A stretch of DNA of 8,013 nucleotides from a bacterium (GTDB taxonomy: Bacteria > Oederibacteriota > PGYV01 > DSBP01). The notes under the pieces are model-generated. The model did not search any database and was not told the DNA's origin. It was given only the letters and a program-made list of their open reading frames with translations. The stretch lies in assembly GCA_011049465.1 (NCBI GenBank), contig DSBP01000157.1:1-8013 (forward strand). Reading direction: 5' to 3'. Of the stretch, positions 6,001 to 8,013 are shown piece by piece (positions within the stretch are counted from its first letter, which is position 1; each line of letters begins with the position of its first letter). The translations under genes were made by a program, and so were the position numbers.

Positions 6001-7778
6001 CCCAGGCCCGCGAAATATTCGGGCGAAGAAGAGCCCGAGAGATTAATGTCTTTCACCATCTGTGTTCCGCCGGCTGTGCCGTCTGTGCGCCACAGCTCAA
6101 TCCCGTTTATGCCGTTATTTGCCGGAAACCACACATATCCGTTATACGAAAACGTTTCAGCCATTGACGCGACCGAATCACCGTTCCCCGGATTGATGTC
6201 CAGAATAATATTTGTCCCTCCCGCAGTGCCGTCGCTTATCCACGGTTCCCTGCCGTTTACGCCGTCCAGCGCCGTAAAAAACAAATTGCCGTTAAGCTCC
6301 GCGAGCCCGAGCGGCGCGCCGCTGTTCATTCCAAAATCTATGTCCTTTACCATATAAGTATTTCCCGGAGTGCCGTCCGTCACCCATAACTCAACACCGT
6401 TTGTGCCGTCGTTTGCGCTGAAAAAGAGCCTGTTCCCGGCAACTGTCCCGTAATCAGGCAATGATCCCGGCATGCCGGGGTTTATGTCCGTCAAAAGGTA
6501 CGTGCCGCCTTCTGTGCCGTCGCTCCTCCACAGTTCTGTCCCTGTTGTCCCGTCGCCGGCAGAGAACAACAAAAGATTATTCACTATGCCGAGCATTGAC
6601 GGATGCGAGCTGTCAAACCCGGGCCTTATGTCCTTTACCATCTGTGTTCCGCCGGCTGTGCCGTCGCTCAGCCATAACTCATACCCGCTAACACCGTTAT
6701 TGGCGCTGAAAAACAGGTTGTCTCCCCATGCAATGAACTGTCCGGGATAGGACGAGGAGCCCGGACCAGTGTGTATATCCTTAACAAGCTCAATACACGG
6801 CGTTCCGGCAATAACAGGCGTGGGTGTTATGGTTTCCGTAACCACTGGCGTTATTACAGGCGTATGAGTAACCGTATGAGTAGATGAAATAGTTGCTGTC
6901 AGTGTCGGCGTAAAAGTAAACGTGGAAACCGGCGGAAAGCCGGCTGAGCCGCAGCTGTATACAAGCCCCGCAGCCCCGAGATTCGCGCCTGTTCCTCCGT
7001 TAACATATGTTGCTCCCGTGAACCTGAATACGGAACTTGCGCAAAGGTTTATTATTCCACCGCCGCCGCCGCCGCCGGTTCTGTTTGACCCTGCCTGGCC
7101 CGGCCCGCCTTCCGCATAAAGATGCCCTGCGCCCCATATTTCCTCTGCCTTGATATTAATGGTTCCTCCTGCTCCGCCGCCGCCGCCTGATTGAACCGTC
7201 CCCATTAAACCGTCTCCGGTCATATATATGTTTCCGTTCAAAAATACCCTGTGATTCGGCGCGTCTATAACAAGGCACGCTCCGCCCGGGCCGCCCAAAC
7301 TGTCAAAACCGCCGCCGCCGCCCGAGCCCATATCCTGCGGGTCCGCGGGGTTGTCATTTGCGACGCCGCCTGCTCCTGCTCCGTCGCCTTGGCCCGCGCC
7401 TCCTGCTCCGCCATGCCCGCCGCCGCCACCGCCGCGTACGTTAGAGGTTCCTGCTCCGCCGCCGCCCGGGCCCGCGCCGTCCATTCCGGACGCTCCTCCG
7501 GCATAACCTTTCCCACTTCCGTTTATTGCGCCTCCCGGCTGAATTATAAAATCACCTTGCATGGTAAAAGTATAATTTCCCTCGATTGTCAGAGTAACCC
7601 CGGTGCATATAGTCACACCTGAGTAGGTGCCTTCCGCCGGCGAAGGCCCCAATGTCATATTTGTATCAACATAAAGAAATGTCGCAGAAAAAGCCATTGA
7701 CGCGCATAAAAACAAAAACAGGCAGGCTGCCGCCGCAAATATTACAACCTTTTTAATTCCCTTTTTTCCCGTTCTCAC
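1..7778 (-). CDS. Giant exported multi-domain repeat protein, at least 2592 residues (3' end outside window)
   Basis: A single frame is open from GTG at 7776-7778 to the left edge. The start is well bounded: an in-frame TGA lies two codons upstream, and the GTG is the only plausible start before a clear signal peptide, with AGGGTGA just upstream. Modules in order are: Gly-rich region, nine ELWxxDGT units, jelly-roll-like beta modules, eight 55-residue DIYAQ units, seven delta-60 repeats and a further domain cut by the edge. Seven Thr/Pro-rich linkers separate most of them. No catalytic motif, transmembrane helix after the signal peptide, or anchoring motif is visible; any anchor should be in the missing C-terminus. 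The composition suits an adhesin, extracellular matrix or ligand-binding surface protein, but that role is inference. Internal repeats, rather than any base-composition break, dominate the gene. It probably follows the upstream surface-protein gene in an operon. Confidence 0.96.
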   Translation of the reverse strand, partial: MRTGKKGIKKVVIFAAAACLFLFLCASMAFSATFLYVDTNMTLGPSPAEGTYSGVTICTGVTLTIEGNYTFTMQGDFIIQPGGAINGSGKGYAGGASGMDGAGPGGGGAGTSNVRGGGGGGHGGAGGAGQGDGAGAGGVANDNPADPQDMGSGGGGGFDSLGGPGGACLVIDAPNHRVFLNGNIYMTGDGLMGTVQSGGGGGAGGTINIKAEEIWGAGHLYAEGGPGQAGSNRTGGGGGGGIINLCASSVFRFTGATYVNGGTGANLGAAGLVYSCGSAGFPPVSTFTFTPTLTATISSTHTVTHTPVITPVVTETITPTPVIAGTPCIELVKDIHTGPGSSSYPGQFIAWGDNLFFSANNGVSGYELWLSDGTAGGTQMVKDIRPGFDSSHPSMLGIVNNLLLFSAGDGTTGTELWRSDGTEGGTYLLTDINPGMPGSLPDYGTVAGNRLFFSANDGTNGVELWVTDGTPGNTYMVKDIDFGMNSGAPLGLAELNGNLFFTALDGVNGREPWISDGTAGGTNIILDINPGNGDSVASMAETFSYNGYVWFPANNGINGIELWRTDGTAGGTQMVKDINLSGSSSPEYFAGLGGIVLFAADDGLNGVELWRSDGTAGGTQMVKDIKLGMDGSYPMRMVESGGKVFFAADNGINGYELWVTDGTEIGTYMVKDINPGPMSAMIFSMTSFQGRVYFEADDGTHGTELWVSDGTPAGTKMVADLVPGSEPSFPTSLTAAGDYIYFAADDIVHGKELFRGDLCADPPVGGTPTFTPTPTITPTEIPAPAECAEPQFMGACSTGSGSVNLNGSTIAASLYQLHEDGEILSLSVYVSSASGGTIRMAFYQDNGGVPGTLLFQTQEKAASAGWNVIELTGSFYAPLGRYWIAVQSSSGGNVIINYDTTMQVPSYTGAHTYGAFPAAFPAGSANTNSYSVSASYCPAYKWVGNRTAVEDGRLARLNGAERRIAMRFTQSGTKTVNRIWTYVNALNSSPQYRIGIQGVAAGMPSGIYLTSGTITPAAVGWLSCAVTAYSLAAGDYYVVIEPSGSPGINNYAEWREGNTPGWRLWTTDGKYDPKFYAFSNLGLGWEESTSHSLMVIEYNDGTSGGNPYHMNAALALHNNNNGDPADDRVAMQVFMPGPGGWEVDRIGAYFYADSSSPGGVLEYFIYNEAAKVTVTSGVFAPNSGAPTTNKGTWLEKDLPAPVFMAEGVIHKIMFRSPDSPTTNRWYLLAGQTVSGNATLQKASWQGEAGYAGFSTNNGVSYTNYLHYDGFVRLRLAEPEPPTPTLTTTLTLQPSFTNTPTVTFTPTLTITPTATVTEQVFGCAFHGNQFQSGLSTGASGDLHATRYWLAQGEVRNLVINVVSAGGGSGYMALYADDGGVPGDLLAVSYETSIVSGWVAMQLASYPYISEGYYWIAFQLSGTAPMVGYKSGTGNTRQKANTYGSFPSPYGAGTDLSWEWELAAEICYFGSPTITMTPTQTHTPGGVTTCDTYGLVTAGASGDSVMPGMIKSSKVWLPGGDLAGVSFFILPPAFGASAKVAVYDDSGAGGGPGNLVAYSSGQVLAEGVWNFFPVAHSGLLPGYYWLAFISNANILAAYDTGNAGDSMDAVGDYGMPWADPFPSGTSGDRIWSINAEVCTTAGGPTETPTPTTTPTAAATLDLDRWGVCGSWVADSPDNEGPSLVIKGNNGNSIILYSRDMGSYKKIYGKIFDINMNMLGGWQVSDSSADQANFHAVPDGAGGVVVVWQDLRNGNYDIYAQRIDANWNLLWGNSGALICSEVNAQTFPKVVRSSDGGFIITWMDFRNGTDYNIFAQKTDAAGTGQWSVNGNPVCTASDQQTSPEISADFSGGAYIVWEDMRNGMTNSDIYIQRMGSGGSQAWMSNGIQVTADNLNQLAPKITTDSNGDAVAVWEDRRNGNPDIYAQKYNLSGTVQWTAGGRAVCTVSNEQDRPEIKALSGGFTVLVWRDRRTADGGDIYAQKLNASGALQWGADGHPVCMAPGAQSDAVIDVDATDNIYIAWTDWRSGTHQHIYAQKLDANKIFYWGLNGHPVCAASYYMYKPSIAKDGYGGAVVSWFGNPGAGSDDVYASRLNETLEVPTPTLTPTATFTGTEVCVVLDDEFNTAGFNTHHNAADGAGDDQALAHVIAPDGKIYVTGKSMGAADYDMVLWRYNSNGTLDTTFNSPNGFVTGGAGFGDDIGYGVVIDADGKIVVAGQWETGTSVDFAVWRFNPDGTPDTSFGSPNGYVTFDISGANRFEAAVGGLAIDKDGKIVVAGEANNGTEKDMAVARFNPDGGLDTTFNSPNGYLLHNAGGSGGNDAGYGVVIDKNDRIVVSGSRWNAGMDMAVWRILPNGTLDFSFNGTGYRVHANAAGGSGADIGWDVIIDMDDKIVVSGSSYDAGFRQNVVIWRILDNGDMDFSFNTTGFTAYNAGTDASGKGIRQDVNGNYVLAGYRGIDMAIFRFTNTGGLDNTFNGGYVTHNNAGGGNGPDMGECLAIDSQNRLVVTGHSDADPSAATVRDAVIWRYEDTCTTFNTPTNTPTILPSFTVTPTVTMTVTQTTTETITLTITPTVTETACVISPMSFVSYPEGGQSY
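57..194 (-). other. Thr/Pro-rich linker 7
   Basis: Residues 2529-2574, from TTFNTPTNTPT through TVTPTVTMTVTQTTT to ITPTVTETA, the longest linker (46 residues). It ends immediately before C2575. Read on the other strand it gives a Val-rich artefact. Confidence 0.9.
195..1442 (-). repeat. Seven delta-60 repeats, probable seven-bladed beta-propeller
   Basis: Residues 2113-2528. The unit matches the delta-60 repeat (TIGR02608): a DGKIVVAG strand, then a xAVWRFNPDGTLDTxFN strand, then SPNGYV. The DGKI-like anchors start at residues 2148, 2206, 2267, 2327, 2386, 2443 and 2498, spacings of 55-61. The array begins with the end of a unit (LDDEFNTAGFNTHHN) and stops after the strand IWRYED, so the first segment supplies what the last unit lacks; this is the velcro closure expected of a circular propeller. 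C2113 and C2528 lie at its ends. Delta-60 proteins are exported bacterial proteins of unknown function. Confidence 0.93.
1443..1493 (-). other. Thr/Pro-rich linker 6
   Basis: Residues 2096-2112, VPTPTLTPTATFTGTEV, between the DIYAQ array and the delta-60 array, ending immediately before C2113. Confidence 0.88.
1494..2807 (-). repeat. Eight-unit array of 55-residue W-D-R/DIYAQ repeats, probable beta-propeller
   Basis: Residues 1658-2095. The unit reads roughly GxxVCxxxxxQxxPxIxxDxxGGxxVxWxDxRNGxxDIYAQKLDxxGxxxW. DIYAQ-type motifs begin at residues 1754, 1809, 1865, 1919, 1974, 2029 and 2084, spacings of 54-56. A first degenerate unit (YSRDMGSY, then IYGKIFD) precedes them. This resembles W-x-D-x-R-x-G-x-x-D-I-Y-A-Q repeats seen in many bacterial secreted proteins, usually modelled as propeller blades. 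Eight units would suit an eight-bladed propeller (inference). A cysteine recurs at the same point of six of the eight units. No catalytic residues are recognised. Confidence 0.85.
2808..2861 (-). other. Thr/Pro-rich linker 5
   Basis: Residues 1640-1657, with PTETPTPTTTPTAAAT. It joins jelly-roll copy 3 to the 55-residue repeat array. Confidence 0.85.
2862..3326 (-). other. Jelly-roll-like beta-sandwich, copy 3
   Basis: Residues 1485-1639. It aligns with copies 1 and 2 through KVAVYDDSGAGGGPGNLV, a GVWNFFPV strand, LLPGYYWLAFISN and the DYGMPWADPFPSG turn. C1488 and C1636 are its only cysteines and bracket the module. It is the most divergent of the three clear copies; the glycine-rich turn before PGNLV is longer. 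Confidence 0.68.
3327..3371 (-). other. Thr/Pro-rich linker 4 (short)
   Basis: Residues 1470-1484, PTITMTPTQTHTPGG, the shortest linker. It joins jelly-roll copies 2 and 3. Confidence 0.85.
3372..3827 (-). other. Jelly-roll-like beta-sandwich, copy 2
   Basis: Residues 1318-1469. It carries YMALYADDGGVPGDLL, a VSGW strand, SEGYYWIAFQLSG and ANTYGSFPSPYGAG, which align with copy 1 element by element, including the YG-x-FP-x-x-x-x-AG turn. C1322 near the start and C1465 near the end are its only cysteines. It is flanked by linkers 3 and 4, so it should fold as an independent bead. A ligand-binding role is inferred from the fold type only. Confidence 0.7.
3828..3950 (-). other. Thr/Pro-rich linker 3
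   Basis: Residues 1277-1317. It begins EPEPPTPTLTTTLTL, continues TPTVTFTPTLTITPT, and ends in VTE shortly before C1322. It is one of the three long linkers (41 residues). Confidence 0.9.
3951..4475 (-). other. Beta-rich module of unknown family
   Basis: Residues 1102-1276, ending at the start of linker 3. Visible strands include DRVAMQVFM, EVDRIGAYFYADSS, GVLEYFIYNE, AKVTVTSGVF, HKIMFRSP and YLLAGQTVSG, finishing with FVRLRLAEPEP. The spacing of strands and the GAYFYADSSSPGG element suggest another beta-sandwich. It contains no cysteine, unlike most modules in this chain. No specific family or ligand can be named. Confidence 0.4.
4476..4967 (-). other. Beta-rich module following copy 1, possibly a divergent jelly-roll
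   Basis: Residues 938-1101. It holds RIAMRFTQSG, VNRIWTYVNAL, YRIGIQGVAAGMPSG, a GW strand, and SLAAGDYYVVIEPSG, the same order of elements (long strand, G-x-PSG turn, GW, LxxGxYYvv) as the jelly-roll copies but with low sequence match. A Trp/Tyr-rich end follows (WRLWTTDGKY, FYAFSNLGLGWEES). It has one cysteine (in LSCAVT). I cannot assign a named family. The right boundary, at about residue 1101, is approximate. Confidence 0.45.
4968..5420 (-). other. Jelly-roll-like beta-sandwich, copy 1
   Basis: Residues 787-937. Key segments are ILSLSVYV, RMAFYQDNGGVPGTLL, a G-W-N strand, LGRYWIAV and THTYGAFPAAFPAG. The signature of an ALY-DxxGxPGxLL strand, then GW, then GxYWIA recurs in copies 2 and 3 and is typical of non-catalytic, possibly carbohydrate-binding beta-sandwich modules on secreted proteins (family-level inference). 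C796 and C937 bracket the module, 141 residues apart, at the same positions as the cysteine pairs of the other copies. It runs directly into the next module without a TPT linker. Confidence 0.65.
5421..5495 (-). other. Thr/Pro-rich linker 2
   Basis: Residues 762-786, joining the ELWxxDGT array to the first jelly-roll. It contains TPTFTPTPTITPTEIP and ends in PAPAE just before C787. Confidence 0.9.
5903..5945 (-). repeat. 43-nt direct repeat, copy B, in the ELWxxDGT array
   Basis: Identical to 6626-6668 and encodes the same boundary, here between units 6 and 7. A third partial copy, identical over 29 nt, lies at 6055-6083 between units 5 and 6. Confidence 0.9.
6626..6668 (-). repeat. 43-nt direct repeat, copy A, in the ELWxxDGT array
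   Basis: Identical over 43 nt to 5903-5945, which lies 723 bp away (241 codons, five units). It encodes the SDGTAGGTQMVKDI boundary between units 1 and 2. Confidence 0.9.
6798..6932 (-). other. Thr/Pro-rich linker 1
   Basis: Residues 283-327, between the Gly-rich region and the ELWxxDGT array. It begins PPVSTFTFTPTLTAT and ends TPTPVIAGTP, with threonine at about every second position. It is likely extended and flexible, and a candidate for O-glycosylation (inference). It ends immediately before C328. Confidence 0.9.
6933..7682 (-). other. N-terminal Gly-rich region, probably a beta-solenoid with glycine loops
   Basis: Residues 33-282. It opens with a beta-rich stretch (FLYVDTN, then GVTICTGVTLTIEGNYTF), passes into a dense Gly/Ala block at about 82-167, then alternates short beta segments (VFLNGNIYM, GTINIKAEEIW, IINLCASSVFRF) with glycine runs of five to seven. 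This pattern, with TI.I.A segments between poly-Gly turns, is common in large bacterial surface proteins predicted to form parallel beta-helices (family knowledge). Four cysteines are present, including C168. It resembles mycobacterial PGRS sequence in composition only; there is no PE domain. It directly follows the signal peptide, so it would be the outermost N-terminal part of the mature chain. The fold is inferred. Confidence 0.65.
7060..7077 (-). repeat. (CCG)6 trinucleotide run encoding glycine
   Basis: Six consecutive CCG units on the plus strand encode part of a seven-glycine run in the giant protein. A change in unit number would keep the frame and only lengthen or shorten the glycine run. 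Shorter GGC-type runs occur nearby at about 7313-7322 and 7427-7434. Confidence 0.8.
7683..7778 (-). other. Signal peptide of the giant protein
   Basis: Residues 1-32 form a textbook Sec signal. The basic n-region is MRTGKKGIKK, followed by a hydrophobic core from about V11 to C25 containing VVIFAAAACLFLFL. Cleavage could follow A29 (S-M-A) or S31 (A-F-S), or less likely A32. C19 and C25 lie in the core, but neither is preceded by a proper lipobox, so a lipoprotein is unlikely. This is the main evidence that the protein is exported. Confidence 0.93.
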
Positions 7779-7819
7779 TCTTCACCCTTCACGCCCTTTT
7801 TGGGCAGTAACAAAATCAT
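7775..7819 (-). CDS. Possible 12-14 residue leader peptide overlapping the giant gene's start
   Basis: A tiny ORF in the 69-nt intergenic gap reads ATG to TGA and encodes MILLLPKKGVKGEE. Its TGA overlaps the GTG of the giant gene by four bases (GTGA), the geometry of translational coupling. A strong AAGGAG site (7821-7826) is only 1 nt from the ATG but 7 nt from an in-frame TTG at 7811-7813, so TTG may be the better start. Such a short ORF can arise by chance. If real, its likely role is to deliver ribosomes to the weak GTG site. No homologue is recognised. Confidence 0.28.
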   Translation of the reverse strand: MILLLPKKGVKGEE

Positions 7820-7847
7820 ACTCCTTCATACACTAAAAATATGTGTC
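7779..7847 (-). other. Intergenic gap between the two surface-protein genes
   Basis: These 69 nt contain an AAGGAG ribosome-binding-like sequence at 7821-7826 and a small GCCC-AAAAA-GGGC hairpin at 7793-7805. I see no convincing -35/-10 promoter pair and no hairpin followed by a U-run, so nothing separates the transcripts. This supports read-through from the upstream gene. Confidence 0.5.
7782..7788 (-). promoter_or_regulatory. Shine-Dalgarno-like site for the GTG start
   Basis: AGGGTGA on the minus strand ends 3 nt before the GTG. Its GGTGA part pairs with the UCACC end of the anti-Shine-Dalgarno sequence, for which this short spacing is acceptable. It is a moderate site and supports GTG at 7778 as the start. 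No better in-frame start with a ribosome-binding site is seen downstream before the signal peptide ends. Confidence 0.55.
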
Positions 7848-8013
7848 CTACTTCACAATATACACCCTCAATAATTCCCGCCTCTTTTCCCTTTCCACAT
7901 ACACAAAATACATTCCCCTGCCCACTATTTTTCCCGTCTCGTTCCTCACATCCCATTCAAAGTCATTCCACCCTGCTGTATATGTGTCGTGCTCCATGCG
8001 CCTTACTAATTCC
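7848..8013 (-). CDS. C-terminal end of an exported protein with a FlgD-type Ig-like terminal domain (5' end outside window)
   Basis: Only the last 54 codons and a TAG stop are visible; the start lies beyond the right edge. The tail reads AGWNDFEWDVRN, then ETGKIVGRGMYFVYV, then a basic stretch, and ends LLRVYIVK. The pattern G-W-N-x-F-x-W-D-x-x-N-x-x-G-x-x-V-x-x-G-x-Y-x-V matches the FlgD Ig-like fold, which often ends large secreted or surface proteins and can resemble C-terminal sorting domains (family knowledge). The rest of the protein, and so its function, cannot be read here. It lies 69 nt upstream of the giant gene on the same strand, so one transcript is likely. The reading frame is firm because the other frames contain stops and this one carries the conserved motif. 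Which export route it uses is not shown. Confidence 0.85.
   Translation of the reverse strand, partial: ELVRRMEHDTYTAGWNDFEWDVRNETGKIVGRGMYFVYVEREKRRELLRVYIVK

Larger units (their letters stand above)
5496..6797 (-). repeat. ELWxxDGT repeat array, nine units of about 48 residues
   Basis: Residues 328-761. The unit reads roughly VKDIxPGxxxSxPxxLxxxxxxLFFSAxDGxNGxELWxSDGTxxGTxM. The E of each ELW falls at residues 367, 415, 463, 511 (EPW), 561, 608, 656, 704 and 752 (degenerate ELF), spacings of 47-50. This matches the ELWxxDGT repeat family of bacterial secreted proteins, whose molecular function is not established. The array starts in the VKDI strand and ends just after the last ELF, so the N-terminal strand could complete the last unit, as in a closed beta-propeller (inference). 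The only two cysteines, C328 and C759, sit at its two ends. Several unit boundaries are nearly identical in DNA, suggesting recent duplication or conversion. Confidence 0.92.

Noticed and set aside
5821..6357. Plus-strand ORF of 178 codons with a repeated ICVPPAVPS motif
   Set aside because: It is the antisense of the ELWxxDGT array; its repeats are the reverse complement of SDGTAGGTQMVKDI. It has no sign of its own coding function.
5903..6668. CRISPR-like or mobile-element repeats
   Set aside because: The repeats are in-frame protein unit boundaries about 141-723 bp apart inside a coding array, with no spacer regularity, terminal inverted repeats or transposase.
7265..7516. Minus-strand Ala/Arg/Glu-rich ORF of 83 codons
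   Set aside because: It is an out-of-frame reading of the Gly-rich block. The frame with the signal peptide and continuous domains is the real one.
6933..7682. PE_PGRS-type mycobacterial protein
   Set aside because: Only the glycine composition is shared. There is a normal signal peptide instead of a PE domain, and the rest of the protein is unlike that family.
7704..7724. Lipoprotein signal at C19 or C25
   Set aside because: Residues before C19 (AAA) and C25 (LFL) do not fit a lipobox, and both cysteines lie within the hydrophobic core. An ordinary signal peptidase site near 29-32 fits better.
7793..7805. GCCC-AAAAA-GGGC hairpin as a transcription terminator
   Set aside because: The stem is only 4 bp and is not followed by a T-run on the minus strand, so it is unlikely to terminate transcription.

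Overview
The window is almost entirely one giant gene on the minus strand. It begins at a GTG at 7778 and stays open, with no stop codon, to the left edge: 2592 complete codons, with the 3' end outside the window. I checked the frame codon by codon. The many short ORFs on either strand inside this span are shadows of it. A second minus-strand gene upstream is seen only as its last 54 codons (stop at 7848-7850). The genes are 69 nt apart and probably co-transcribed.

The large product is an exported, multi-domain, repeat-rich surface or secreted protein with no catalytic domain I can recognise. Order from the N-terminus: signal peptide (residues 1 to about 29-32); Gly-rich, probably beta-solenoid region (33-282); Thr/Pro linker 1; ELWxxDGT repeat array of nine units, about 48 residues each (328-761); linker 2; a jelly-roll-like beta-sandwich (787-937) followed directly by two more beta-rich modules (938-1276); linker 3; a second jelly-roll of the same type (1318-1469); linker 4; a third (1485-1639); linker 5; an eight-unit array of 55-residue W-D-R/DIYAQ repeats (1658-2095); linker 6; seven delta-60 repeats (2113-2528); linker 7; and the first 18 residues of another domain at the left edge. 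Three different propeller-like arrays in one chain, with cysteines bracketing most modules, are the most distinctive features.

The upstream protein ends in a FlgD-type Ig-like C-terminal domain, of the sort found at the end of many exported bacterial proteins. The pair therefore looks like a surface or secreted protein locus.

Organism: clearly bacterial (signal peptide, Shine-Dalgarno-like sites, GTG start, tight gene spacing). TPT-type linkers, delta-60 and ELWxxDGT repeats and FlgD-like C-termini together suggest an environmental, probably Gram-negative lineage, possibly an uncultured candidate phylum. The window has no marker gene to settle this. I found no RNA genes, CRISPR arrays, insertion sequences or phage features.
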